Of a DNA stretch of 64,000 nucleotides, positions 9,816 through 18,585 are shown one piece after another (within the stretch, counting starts at the first letter, position 1; every line of letters starts with the position of its first letter). The translations under genes were made by a program, and so were the position numbers. Under the pieces are notes generated by a model that had not been told where the DNA came from, searched no databases, and was given only the letters and a program-made list of their open reading frames with translations. The stretch is from contig CBDEHK010000001.1 of NCBI GenBank assembly GCA_965238305.1, positions 4,464,001 through 4,528,000 of the forward strand, written 5' to 3'. This DNA is from CBDCGJ01 sp965238305. Its GTDB lineage: Bacteria; Pseudomonadota; Alphaproteobacteria; GCA-2731375.

Positions 9816-10796
9816 TCAATCCGCTGCCGACGGGTCAAAGACACCGTCGCGCTCTTCTTCAATGTTGTGGCAAAGTATCTGATGGTCTGCGATGGTACGG
9901 AGTGTGGGTCTGTTCGTACGGCAAATCTCGGTGGCGCGCGGGCACCGCGGCGCAAATGCACAGCCCTCGGTTGATCCGGTCAGAACCGGCGGGGCACCCT
10001 GGATAGGCTCTAACCGCTCGCCAGGCATTTCCTTCCCAGGCGCCGCCCGCAACAGAGCCTGCGTATAGGGATGCATAGGCGCATTAAAAATCTCCGCACT
10101 GGTGGCAAGTTCGACGACCCTTCCGCCGTACATCACTCCGATCATTTCACAATAACCGGCAACGACGGTGAGCTCATGACTAAGCAGAACAAACGCTGCG
10201 CCGGCTTCTTCTTTCTGCGAAATCAGAAGGTCGAGGATTTGCCCACGGATTGAGGCATCAAGCGACGCGGTCGGCTCGTCAGCAATCAACAGGCTCGGAC
10301 GTCGCGCAATCGCCATCGTAATAATCACTCTTTGAGCCATGCCGCCAGAGAGTTCATGTGGATAAGATTTTGCCACCCGCTCGACATCGCTCAAGCCGAC
10401 TTGGCGAAGACGGGCAAGTACTTCTTCAGCATTACCATTCTCGCCAAGCGCCCAACCGACTTGTTTGCCGATTTGTGTCGTCGGGTTCAGCGCTGACATC
10501 GGGTTTTGAAATATGACCCCAAGTTCATCTCGCCTAAATTTGGCGATCTTGCTGGCGGACATTTCAAAGACGTTCTGGCCGCCAACTTCAAGTGAACCGG
10601 CTGTACTGACTGCATTGGGCGGCAACAGACGACCCATCGCCATGCCAAGGGTCGTCTTGCCAGAACCGGATTCGCCAACCAGACCCAGCGACGTCCCGAT
10701 TTCCATGACAAGATCCGCACCGTCGAGGGCCCGCACGGTGCCGCGGGGCGTGTGATATTCAATCACTAAGTTGCTGGCGCTAACAAGAGTACTCAT
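9816..10796 (-). CDS. Oligopeptide/dipeptide ABC transporter ATPase (DppD/OppD type)
   Basis: The first ATPase of the peptide-type importer, 326 residues. Walker A is GESGSGKTT (about residue 37), the signature is LSGGMAQRV and Walker B is LLIADEPTASLD. The C-terminal oligopeptide/dipeptide domain has clustered Cys (CAFAPRCPRATEIC), as in OppD/DppD. Its start ATG overlaps the stop of the permease gene by 4 nt (ATGA), so translation is probably coupled. The substrate follows from the binding protein and is unproven. Confidence 0.9.
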   Translation of the reverse strand: MSTLVSASNLVIEYHTPRGTVRALDGADLVMEIGTSLGLVGESGSGKTTLGMAMGRLLPPNAVSTAGSLEVGGQNVFEMSASKIAKFRRDELGVIFQNPMSALNPTTQIGKQVGWALGENGNAEEVLARLRQVGLSDVERVAKSYPHELSGGMAQRVIITMAIARRPSLLIADEPTASLDASIRGQILDLLISQKEEAGAAFVLLSHELTVVAGYCEMIGVMYGGRVVELATSAEIFNAPMHPYTQALLRAAPGKEMPGERLEPIQGAPPVLTGSTEGCAFAPRCPRATEICRTNRPTLRTIADHQILCHNIEEERDGVFDPSAAD

Positions 10797-11656
10797 TGCA
10801 GGGACCTACCCTTCAACGGTTCAATGGCATCGCGAAGACCGTCGCCCAACAGATTGACGGAGAGGATAGCGAGCGCCAGCACCAGTCCGGGCGGGAAAAC
10901 CAACCAAGGGGCGATGGTGATGTAAGTCGTACCAAGGTGCAGCAGGGAGCCCAGTGAAGGATCCGGTGGCTGTGTACCAAGACCAAGAAAGCTCAAACCG
11001 CTTTCGATCAGCATGCCGATTGAAAGCGCGTAGGTAAGATGCACGATCACGGCACCGGAAATGTTCGGCAACATGTGAAAAAGCATAATCCGCAGTGGCG
11101 AGGCACCGGCGACTTCGGCCGCCGTGACAAATTCCCGGGCGGCGATGGAAAGCGCGACAGATCGCACAACACGGATGAAAAGCGGCAGCGTTGCCACCAC
11201 AATCACCGTGATAACCGAAGTATTTCCCGGACCGATAACGGAGGTGATCATCAGACCCAGAATGATGGCGGGAAAGGCGTAAAGGATATCGGCGAAACGA
11301 GTGGCAATCATATCAATCCGACCGCCATAATAGGCGGCGACGAGCCCGATCATCACGCCCAGGAAAGCGGTTAGCAATACCGCTACAGCCGAAAGCAATA
11401 CGGTCACCAATATTCCGTCGACGACCCGCGGCAAATATGACCGCCCAAGTTCATCGGTACCAAGTGGAAATTCCAGGCTCGGCGGCGCGATCCGGGGGCC
11501 AGCGCCGATTGCTGTGGCGTCGCCTATAGGCAGCATCGGGCCAATGAAACCGATGAACATCAACAACAACAGCATGACCGCGCCAAACGCCATCAGCGGG
11601 TCAGCCCGAACCATCCGCCCAACTTTTTCAATAATGGAAAACTCTCTGATAGCCAT
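10793..11656 (-). CDS. Peptide-type ABC transporter permease (DppC type)
   Basis: A 287-residue inner-membrane permease with an N-terminal helix followed by a BPD_transp_1 domain of five helices. The segment GTDELGRSYLPRVVDG just after the first helix is the classic DppC/OppC motif, and the EAA loop (AAEVAGASPLRIMLFHMLPN) couples to the ATPases. It lies 2 nt after the partner permease gene and overlaps the next ATPase gene by 4 nt. Confidence 0.9.
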   Translation of the reverse strand: MAIREFSIIEKVGRMVRADPLMAFGAVMLLLLMFIGFIGPMLPIGDATAIGAGPRIAPPSLEFPLGTDELGRSYLPRVVDGILVTVLLSAVAVLLTAFLGVMIGLVAAYYGGRIDMIATRFADILYAFPAIILGLMITSVIGPGNTSVITVIVVATLPLFIRVVRSVALSIAAREFVTAAEVAGASPLRIMLFHMLPNISGAVIVHLTYALSIGMLIESGLSFLGLGTQPPDPSLGSLLHLGTTYITIAPWLVFPPGLVLALAILSVNLLGDGLRDAIEPLKGRSLQ

Positions 11657-11658
11657 AT

Positions 11659-12618
11659 CTAATCCAGTTGCGATCTGATGCGGGGATCGATCATCACATA
11701 AGCGATATCGATCAACATATTGAAGGTCACGAAGATCGCTGAAAAGATCAGCACGGCACTTTGCGTTACCACATAATCTCGATTGTGAAGCGCATTCCAG
11801 GTGTAGAGCCCAACACCGGGGACAGAGAAGAGCGTTTCGACAATGACGGCGCCGCCGATCAAGGCGCTAAAATACATTGTCGTTACCGTCAACACAGGCA
11901 GGGAAGCATTGCGCAGCACCTGGCGTCCGATCACCTGCTGAGGTGTTTCGCCCCGCGCGACAGCGGTGGTGATATGACCGCCCGTCATTACATTCAGAAC
12001 AGAATCCCGCGAGGTCCGCAAAATCAAAGCGACGCCGAACACGCTGAGTGTGAACGCCGGCAAGACCATTGCCCGAAGGTTGGTAACTGGATCTTCAAAA
12101 AACGGGACATATCCGCCAATGGTTGCACCCAGCGACCAAACCGAGAATACGTATAATAAGACAGTGCCAAGGACAAATTCCGGAGTGCTCGCGCCAATAG
12201 CGCCAAGAAGGCGAGCGAAGAGTTTTGTTTTACGGCTGCGGTCACCGACACCAGCCGCAATGCCAAGTGGTAGACCGACTAGAATTGCGGCCCCAATCGC
12301 CATCAAAGCAAGCTGCATGGTCGCTGGCGCCCGGCGCAATAATTCGTCCGAAACACTCGACTGCGTGATCATGGAATTTCCAAAATCGCCTTGCGCCACA
12401 GCAATAAGCCAACTGAAAAACTGAACTGGCAAGGGGCGATCCAAACCGAATTTTGTTGTTATGATCGCCCGCGCCTCCTCCGTCTGAATTGGACCGAGGA
12501 TCATCATTTCAAAACCGCCCGGTAACATACGCATGGCGATAAAAACAACAAGCGATACACACAAAATCGTAAAGAGGGCGAGGCCGACCCTGATCACAAC
12601 ATACCCAAAAAGTTTCAT
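11659..12618 (-). CDS. Peptide-type ABC transporter permease (DppB type)
   Basis: A 319-residue inner-membrane permease. It has the N-terminal DppB signature (first helix, then the block around FGLDRPLPVQFFSWL at about residue 57) and a GxGDRSRKT loop before the core helices. The C-terminal block VETLFSVPGVGLYTWNA is strongly diagnostic for DppB/OppB. It pairs with the DppC-type permease immediately downstream. A strong hairpin separates it from the binding-protein gene upstream. Confidence 0.9.
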   Translation of the reverse strand: MKLFGYVVIRVGLALFTILCVSLVVFIAMRMLPGGFEMMILGPIQTEEARAIITTKFGLDRPLPVQFFSWLIAVAQGDFGNSMITQSSVSDELLRRAPATMQLALMAIGAAILVGLPLGIAAGVGDRSRKTKLFARLLGAIGASTPEFVLGTVLLYVFSVWSLGATIGGYVPFFEDPVTNLRAMVLPAFTLSVFGVALILRTSRDSVLNVMTGGHITTAVARGETPQQVIGRQVLRNASLPVLTVTTMYFSALIGGAVIVETLFSVPGVGLYTWNALHNRDYVVTQSAVLIFSAIFVTFNMLIDIAYVMIDPRIRSQLD

Positions 12619-12660
12619 TCGGCATCTTTCAGAGGAAGATAATATCTTTTATGAAGTAAT

Positions 12661-12691
12661 TGGGCCGCACCAAAGAAACTTGTGCGGCCCA
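12661..12691 (-). promoter_or_regulatory. Intercistronic hairpin between binding-protein and permease genes
   Basis: A perfect 10-bp inverted repeat (TGGGCCGCAC / GTGCGGCCCA) with an 11-nt loop lies in the 93-nt gap after the binding-protein stop. No T-run follows it, so it is more likely an mRNA-stabilising or partial-attenuation hairpin than a full terminator. That fits the usual excess of binding protein over permease. Confidence 0.6.
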
Positions 12692-12711
12692 ACAATTTCG
12701 TTCCGCAGATA

Positions 12712-14268
12712 CTATTTGCGGGTAAACTCTTCAGCATATTTAAGGGTGTTGAAATTGCCCTCGTTTTTACCAAAGCGGGCGTTTACGAGATCTTCGCGAT
12801 AAGCAATATAGTCCGGCTTGCTCACCAACGCGACAACATTTGAATTATCATTGATCAGACCGCAGGCTTTATCCATTGCCATCTGGCGTTCGCTGCCTTT
12901 AGCTGTTTGCCGGACTTTTTGGATTGCCGCCGTTAAGTTATCGTCGAACAATGTGTAGCCGTCCGCCCAACCTTTGGCGCCGTTCGGCGTCCACCAATAA
13001 AGCACCATTGCTGGATCGGAATAACCGGCATACCAAGAGACGGCGAGATCGAAATCTGTTTCAGCCACGAAAACGCGCTTATACCAGTCGGCTGCTGGAA
13101 TTTTTTCTACTTTCGCCGCGAATCCTGCTTCATTGAGACTGCTTTGAATGACTTGGGCAATCAAAGGATAGATCATCAATGTAGATGATCCGATAACACC
13201 AATTTCCGCACCTTCTTGGCCCGCTTCCTTTAAAAGGGCGCGTGCTTTCTTAAGTCGTTCCGCACGTGGCATTGTATAGAAAGGATTTTTTCGGCAAACA
13301 TCAAGGCCGAGGCCACTGGGGACCGGATATTCAACAGTAGACTCACCGCCAAATACGATTTCTGCGATTTTCTCCCGATCAAGTGCGTAATGCATTGCCT
13401 GCCGGACCCGTTTGTCAGCGAATACGGAACTTTTCTCACGTGCATTAACATCCAGGCGGAAGTAATTGGTGGTGCCTTGCGTTGCGACTTTGACATTCGG
13501 CACATTCGCAAGCAGGCGCGGCGTGTCCGGATTGGCAAAAGCGGCAATATCAATTTGACCATTACGAAGAGCCGCAATACGCGCATTGTCATCAGGCAAA
13601 ATCCGGATGACAAGCTCATCTACCTTTGGGTGACCTTCGCGCCAAAATCCCGGATTTCGCGCCAAAGTCCAATGTTGATCTTGGACATGATCCTTGACCA
13701 TGAAGGGGCCGGAGCCGAGCATTGTTTTGGTTGGGTCGAAAGAGCCGTCTTTAAACTCCTTCATCGGTAAGATCGACGTCGTCGTCACAGACAGAACATT
13801 TAGAAAGGCGCCATTTGGTTTCACCAGGTCGAAGCGAACTGTGTGATCATCCTCGGCGACGATCGCTGAAAAACTACCGAGCTGCTTACCCCAGGCACCG
13901 CCGGTTTCAGGATCGGTCAGGCGCTTGAACGAACCGACCACATCATCGGCAACAACGGACCTGCCGTTTGAAAAGGTCGCATTCTTGCGTAAATGGAAAC
14001 GATATGAAGTCGGCGAGATTTCTTCCCATTTTTCGGCAAGGCCAGGTGCCAACTTGTAGTTATCATCAATACTTAAGAGTTGGTCGTAGATGAGATGGAA
14101 AACTGTCCAGGAAGCGCCGTCCCCGGAATATTGTGGGTCTAAGGAAAGAACTTCTGTCGGTTTTCCCCATGTTACTTTTCCGCCGGCGAAAGCCGGGGCA
14201 CCGACCAGCATTGCGAAACTCGCAAGCGCGATCGTCGTCACAAGGGTACGTGTGAATGATCTCAGCAT
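12712..14268 (-). CDS. Peptide-type ABC transporter substrate-binding protein (SBP family 5)
   Basis: A 518-residue periplasmic binding protein with an N-terminal Sec signal peptide (basic start, hydrophobic LVTTIALASFAMLVGAPAFAG, cleavage near Ala-Phe-Ala at about residue 27). The mature part has the SBP_bac_5 pattern: VLSLDPQYSGDGASW, LAEKWEEISPTSYRFHLRK, then MLGSGPFMV and the Asp/Arg-rich midsection. Family members bind di- and oligopeptides, nickel complexes or other small polar ligands. As first gene of the operon (with the DppBCDF-like genes, the GntR regulator and the P1 hydrolase), it probably binds the peptide or amide that the hydrolase cleaves. Confidence 0.9.
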   Translation of the reverse strand: MLRSFTRTLVTTIALASFAMLVGAPAFAGGKVTWGKPTEVLSLDPQYSGDGASWTVFHLIYDQLLSIDDNYKLAPGLAEKWEEISPTSYRFHLRKNATFSNGRSVVADDVVGSFKRLTDPETGGAWGKQLGSFSAIVAEDDHTVRFDLVKPNGAFLNVLSVTTTSILPMKEFKDGSFDPTKTMLGSGPFMVKDHVQDQHWTLARNPGFWREGHPKVDELVIRILPDDNARIAALRNGQIDIAAFANPDTPRLLANVPNVKVATQGTTNYFRLDVNAREKSSVFADKRVRQAMHYALDREKIAEIVFGGESTVEYPVPSGLGLDVCRKNPFYTMPRAERLKKARALLKEAGQEGAEIGVIGSSTLMIYPLIAQVIQSSLNEAGFAAKVEKIPAADWYKRVFVAETDFDLAVSWYAGYSDPAMVLYWWTPNGAKGWADGYTLFDDNLTAAIQKVRQTAKGSERQMAMDKACGLINDNSNVVALVSKPDYIAYREDLVNARFGKNEGNFNTLKYAEEFTRK

Positions 14269-14680
14269 AATTTTGACCTTTCCTGTTTTGTGCTGTTGGC
14301 AACTATGAAATCAATTTTGTGGTATTCATTATAACTATTATAATAAATATAATTTAAATCAAATTTTCCGTCAACACAAAATCAACTGACGATGGGTGAT
14401 GCGTGGGCCGTGGACAGAATACGCAGTCATGCTGAATGCCTCTCCACGCAAGTCCGCTGCAGGCACGGTATGACCCAGTTTATGAACCTATTGTATTCGA
14501 CAGATGGTTGGTCTGCGTAGAACCGCAGATCGTCGACTATAAGGCTCGAAAATTTTCCAAGCCAGCCCTCAAAGAAAATTCGTTCAGTCTAGCTGCATCC
14601 AAGCTGCCGACACCCCGAATTTTTGGTGGATCCATCCCAGGCCAATACTAGCTCGAAGTGGTTGTTCTCAAATGTGCGAG
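14269..14680. other. Non-coding stretch holding the ABC operon promoter region
   Basis: Upstream of the binding-protein gene, bases 14318-14360 are very AT-rich, with short repeated TATTATAA-like words. This is a plausible location for the minus-strand operon promoter and its GntR-type operator, though no unambiguous site stands out. From about 14400 to 14680 I see no convincing gene; short frames there have no recognisable content and the region leads into a recombinase remnant. Confidence 0.4.
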
Positions 14681-14943
14681 AGCTGAACATTTGACTCGCA
14701 TATCGACGCCGCAATATTCACGACTGCTGTCTCGTTGGATCGGAGAAATAGGCTTGGACCCGAAGATATTTGGCACACATTCCTTGCGCCGCACGAAAGC
14801 AACGCTGATCTATCGATGGACTGAAAATCTCCGTGCCGTCCAGCTTCTGTTGGGCCACGCCAATTGACCCAAAGCACAGTCAGATATTTCGGCATAGAGG
14901 TCGATGACACCCTGGAAATAACCGAAAATGTCGAAATCTGAAG
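14681..14943 (+). pseudogene. Tyrosine recombinase remnant (C-terminal third, frameshifted)
   Basis: The C-terminal catalytic end of a tyrosine-type site-specific recombinase. One frame encodes ISTPQYSRLLSRWIGEIGL and then FGTHSLRRTKATLIYR, including the H-x-x-R box, and LGHAN ending at a stop near 14867. The next frame, starting in the same place, continues with TQSTVRYFGIEVDDTLEI and ends at 14943, which supplies the catalytic Tyr region. A single-base indel at about 14865 therefore breaks the gene, and the N-terminal two thirds are missing. It lies just outside the 15.59 kb tRNA-fMet fragment and signals past integration activity. Confidence 0.75.
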
Positions 14944-15589
14944 TTGGGGTGGTGCAGACATGCTCCGCCTACCCAAATTTCTCCACAAAAGTGCAATCGA
15001 GGTTAATCTCCGCTCCTGTGGGTAAAGCGGCTACCGGATTTTCAACGACTATTTTCGCCATTTAGTGACCGGTTCCGAGGGCAAAGCAGCCGTTATAAAC
15101 CGGGCACCAGGTCGTCTGGATTTGACCAAACCCGGCCATCGGACAACATCAGGGTACGCTCGAAAGCACGGCAGATCCATCTTATTCCAAATGGCCGCTT
15201 TACCTCGAAGTGGACCTAGTAGCCGTCATTCTTCCGACATATGTGCGCGAAGCAAGCCTTCCAAATAGCGAGATGTTCGCTTCATCCCTAATTCTGTCGC
15301 AAAACAGGCCACTGTAATTTATTAACGCTGGTTTCTGCTATTAGCGGACGTTGATTTTGCTTCTTTTTCAAGCGATGCTAGCTCCCATCGATACGTCTGG
15401 GCACTGCAGCGAACTACTTGATTGAGCGTCTTGCAGCCGTGTTGTAGGAAGTGGTGGCTATAACAGACACCGGCTTGGCCTTTGTATTTCGGTGGCCAGG
15501 TATTTTTGGACACTATGCGGACACAATGAAAGAGGCTTAGACGGTGTGTGCGTCTAAGTTTTTGCATATGTTTGTATTTGTGATGGTAT
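14944..15589. other. Non-coding stretch between recombinase remnant and tRNA fragment
   Basis: About 650 bases with only short frames on both strands, none with recognisable content. I see no repeat, hairpin or RNA gene that stands out. The position between two integration scars suggests decayed mobile-element DNA, which is inference. Confidence 0.4.
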
Positions 15590-15636
15590 TTTGGTTGCGG
15601 GGGTAGGATTTGAACCTACGACCTTCAGGTTATGAG
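15590..15636 (-). repeat. 47-bp copy of the 3' half of tRNA-fMet (att-like direct repeat)
   Basis: These 47 bases are identical, in the same orientation, to 55029-55075, which is the 3' part of the intact initiator tRNA gene from the anticodon to the CCA end plus two flanking bases. Similarity stops sharply at the anticodon on one side. Integrative elements that target tRNA genes leave exactly this kind of displaced 3' fragment. The flanking sequence up to about 15740 carries no intact tRNA 5' half, so this is not a functional tRNA. A recombinase remnant lies about 0.8 kb away. Confidence 0.85.
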
Positions 15637-15829
15637 AATCAAGTTTCTGGCTTAATTTTGGCAGTTTTCTGCGGTTTATTACAAATCGTGTTGCAAATGC
15701 GTCGCAATCCGCTGGTTCTTTAGTAATCCGCACACGCCACAAACTCGCCTCTTTAGCGTTTCGACGGTTCTACACAAAAAATTACTTGTGCTATTATATT
15801 TCCTTTCAAATACTATTTATTGCCAGGAA

Positions 15830-16417
15830 ATGTCGAAAGCAAAATCCATATTGATAATTTTAGCGCTGCTCATCCTGGGAATCGGATTTGTCGTGCCCCT
15901 TTTGTTACCAGAACGCAATGTCAGAAATTGGCGATATGCCAAGATTTGCGAAAAGATTGTTCAGGTTCGCCTTAAAAGACCCTCGTCTTTAGAAGTGGAT
16001 AAAATTTTTGTAACAAGACCGAAAGCGCAGGTCTACACCGACTATTTCATGGAATACCGCCAGCGCGACAATGATGTCAGTGAAGATCAAATACGGTCAC
16101 AATTTGAATATGCAACCCCGCATATGGTGACTACTCTAGTTGAGTTTTCTGCCAAAAATGGAATGGGGGGATATACAAGAGGTAGCGGGACTTGCGTGTT
16201 TCTTGAGAAGCACTATGAAGGCAATTCGCCAGAAGGATGGTTTAATATCCTGTCTGCGAAATTTGACGACGAAGAACTTGGCCCAATGTCAGAACATTGG
16301 TATAGTACAAAGCCAGACAACTTCAGTTCTGATTTGAACGAGATCGGGTTCGGAACTCGCTTAAAATACTTCGCTTCTACTATATTGACTTTTGTTAGCG
16401 AGTTGGTCTCTGAGTAA
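15830..16417 (+). CDS. Hypothetical membrane-anchored protein
   Basis: An unrecognised protein of about 195 residues. The start is set at ATG 15830 behind CCAGGA; the frame is open back to 15788 but the N-terminal hydrophobic segment fits better from 15830. Residues 5-25 (ILIILALLILGIGFVVPLLL) form one strong transmembrane helix or uncleaved signal anchor. The rest is polar, with few Cys and no catalytic motif I can identify. Its base composition is visibly more AT-rich than the flanking metabolic genes, and it sits between the tRNA fragment and an integrase remnant, so it is probably island cargo. Confidence 0.6.
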   Translation: MSKAKSILIILALLILGIGFVVPLLLPERNVRNWRYAKICEKIVQVRLKRPSSLEVDKIFVTRPKAQVYTDYFMEYRQRDNDVSEDQIRSQFEYATPHMVTTLVEFSAKNGMGGYTRGSGTCVFLEKHYEGNSPEGWFNILSAKFDDEELGPMSEHWYSTKPDNFSSDLNEIGFGTRLKYFASTILTFVSELVSE

Positions 16418-16424
16418 CCAGAAA

Positions 16425-16880
16425 TTATTCCAACATGTTTTCCATCGCCGCCAATTCCTCCCCGCCTTTGTCTTCGGGTAATGCGTGGCTGTAATTCCGC
16501 AGCGTCACAGAGGCGTCAGAATGGCCAAGACGTCGGCTTACTTCGGTGATCGGCACACCAGCCTTGATAAGCCAACTCGCGTAGTAGTGCCTCAGATCGT
16601 GGAATCCCAGCGTGATACCAAGCTTCTTTAGCATGGGGCGCCAGTGGCGAGCGCTGAAGTTGTCATGGTCCAGCAGATTACCATCGGTTAGTTTGAAGAC
16701 AAATCCATCGTTCGGCCTACCAGCGGCTAGCCAGCGCTCTTTGAGGCGTTTCAGCAGGTCCGGCGGAATTGGGATTTCGCGGTTACTGTCTTCCGACTTC
16801 GGATTGCCAATATCACCGTTCTGTTCGGCGCGTTGGTCGATCGTGATCTTGCTGGCATCGAAATGTACATGACGACGGTT
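16425..16880 (-). pseudogene. Tyrosine integrase, C-terminal fragment
   Basis: The minus strand is open for about 150 codons without an ATG near its beginning. It encodes an integrase catalytic domain: PLLKRLKERW-like helix, then LGFHDLRHYYASWLIK (H-x-x-R box), VSRRLGHSDASVTLRNYSHA (second His and the catalytic Tyr) and a normal acidic C-terminus. The first ATG in frame is at 16634, well inside the domain. The SAM-like DNA-binding domain and the first catalytic Arg are missing, so it is truncated at its 5' end. It reads toward the tRNA-fMet fragment at 15.59 kb, the usual geometry for an integrase and its attachment site. Confidence 0.8.
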
Positions 16881-16989
16881 TGATAACTGAGATTATTGAT
16901 TACCACAGTTTGTTCGGTGGTGAAGGGTATGATAACGGGGCCGTGAAAGAATGTCGGATTGATCCATTGACCGAAACTATTCAAGCACC

Positions 16990-17820
16990 TCAAATTGCCA
17001 AATACTGTTGCCGCAGATCGGCATTGTTGAGGACTTCCTGGGCCGTTCCGTCGAACACCACTTGACCCATGTCGAGAATAATCGCCCGATCGGCCAGATG
17101 CAGGGCGGCGATGACGTTTTGCTCAACAATGATTGTGGTGATGCCCAGCGACTTGATCTGCTCCAGGGTTTTTTCGATCTCCTGAACGACAACCGGCGCC
17201 AGACCTTCATAGGGTTCGTCAAGCAACAGCAATTTGATATCACGGGCCAGGGTGCGTCCGATCGCCAGCATTTGCTGTTCGCCACCCGAAAGCGTTGTGC
17301 CCTCTTGATTTCGCCGTTCGCCAAGGCGGGGGAACAATTCGTAGATACGCGAAATTGACCACCCTATGGGCGGTGCGATTTGGGCCAGTTTCAAGTTTTC
17401 TTCGACGGTTAAACCCTGGATGATGCGCCGGTCCTCGGGTACCAGTCCGACCCCGATTTGCGCCGCTTGGTACGATTTCATCTCGTGCAGCGCATGGTGG
17501 TCCAACCATAGTTCACCGTGACTGAGTGCGGGATCATCGACCCTAGCGATGGCCCGCAGGGTCGAAGTCTTGCCGGCGCCATTGCGGCCAAGAAGCGCGA
17601 CAATCTCTCCCTCGCGCACATCAAAACTAACACCTTGTACGATATAGCTTTCACCATAATAGGCATGAATATCCCAGCAGGAAAAATAGGCCGGCTGCCC
17701 GCCGGTGGCCAGCTTCGGCGACGCCCCCGGTGCCATACCTGCGAATGGGTCCTCGCCCGATCCGTGCCCGGCATTGCCGACGCTGTCCATACTGTTCTCT
17801 ACCACGCGTAACTTACTCAT
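16990..17820 (-). CDS. livF: Branched-chain amino acid-type ABC ATPase (LivF)
   Basis: A 276-residue ATPase, last gene of a five-gene importer operon. Walker A is GRNGAGKTS (about residue 78), the signature is LSGGEQQML and Walker B LLLLDEPYEGLAP; the last is characteristic of LivF. The first ~45 residues (Gly/Ser/Pro-rich, up to YFSCWDIHAYYG) are an extra N-terminal extension not usual in LivF. The start overlaps the livG stop by 4 nt. The protein works with LivG at the cytoplasmic face. Confidence 0.88.
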   Translation of the reverse strand: MSKLRVVENSMDSVGNAGHGSGEDPFAGMAPGASPKLATGGQPAYFSCWDIHAYYGESYIVQGVSFDVREGEIVALLGRNGAGKTSTLRAIARVDDPALSHGELWLDHHALHEMKSYQAAQIGVGLVPEDRRIIQGLTVEENLKLAQIAPPIGWSISRIYELFPRLGERRNQEGTTLSGGEQQMLAIGRTLARDIKLLLLDEPYEGLAPVVVQEIEKTLEQIKSLGITTIIVEQNVIAALHLADRAIILDMGQVVFDGTAQEVLNNADLRQQYLAI

Positions 17821-18572
17821 AGATGAGCCCCACCCAGATAAGCTTCCTGAACCTTCGGATTGCCCTTGATGTTGTCAGGCACACCTTCCGCTATCACGGT
17901 ACCTTGCGCAAGGACACTGATTTTCTCAGCCAGGGAAAAGACGACATGCATATCATGCTCAATAACCACCATGGTGACGCCCTGTTCGGCAATCCGCTGC
18001 ATCAGGTCGATTGTATTATTGGTGTCCGCGCGCGACATGCCGGCCGTCGGTTCGTCCAACAGCAACAGCTTTGGATCCTGAATGAGACACATGGCGAGCT
18101 CGAGCCGCCGTTTGTCGCCACGGGAAAGTTGCGCCGCGATTTCGTGCGCCTTCGTTTCAAGGCCGACGTCCGACAGGATGGACAGGGATTTCGCGAACAA
18201 TTCGGCTTCCCCTGCGACAGCACGCCAGGCATTGATCGTAAAGGCGCCATCACGCTCCGCAAAAGCGGGGATCATGACGTTCTCCAGCAAGGATAGCTCA
18301 CCAAAGATCTCGGGCGTTTGAAAGACCCGGCTGACGCCGGTTTGGTTGATCTGATGCGGTGCGATACCCAACAGCGAATGGCCGTCAAAGGTTACCGTTC
18401 CCGTGTCCGGTTTAAGCCGTCCGACAAAACAGTTCAATAAGGTGGATTTGCCGGCGCCGTTGGGGCCGATGATGGCGTGTACGGTCCCCGCTTCAACTTC
18501 CAAATTGACGTTATCCAGGGCCTGCAGGCCACCGAATTGTTTATTCACATTTTTGACTGATAAAATACCCAT
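17817..18572 (-). CDS. livG: Branched-chain amino acid-type ABC ATPase (LivG)
   Basis: About 251 residues with Walker A GPNGAGKST, the long LivG-type insert between Walker A and signature, signature LSRGDKRR and Walker B LLLLDEPTAGMS. The signature has Arg in place of the second Gly position seen in most ABC proteins, as is common for LivG. The frame is open to 18638, but ATG 18572 follows a clear GAGGAGG and starts MGILSVKNVNKQFGG, so that start is used. It lies 13 nt after livM and overlaps livF. Confidence 0.88.
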   Translation of the reverse strand: MGILSVKNVNKQFGGLQALDNVNLEVEAGTVHAIIGPNGAGKSTLLNCFVGRLKPDTGTVTFDGHSLLGIAPHQINQTGVSRVFQTPEIFGELSLLENVMIPAFAERDGAFTINAWRAVAGEAELFAKSLSILSDVGLETKAHEIAAQLSRGDKRRLELAMCLIQDPKLLLLDEPTAGMSRADTNNTIDLMQRIAEQGVTMVVIEHDMHVVFSLAEKISVLAQGTVIAEGVPDNIKGNPKVQEAYLGGAHL

Positions 18573-18585
18573 GGACGCCCCCTCC

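Noticed and set aside
15590..15636. A second functional tRNA-fMet gene
   Set aside because: Identity stops at the anticodon; no acceptor 5' strand or D arm follows.
15554..15742. A 62-codon frame covering the tRNA-fMet fragment
   Set aside because: Its C-terminal half is the translated tRNA fragment (the familiar VVGSNPTPATK read-through), so it is not a gene.
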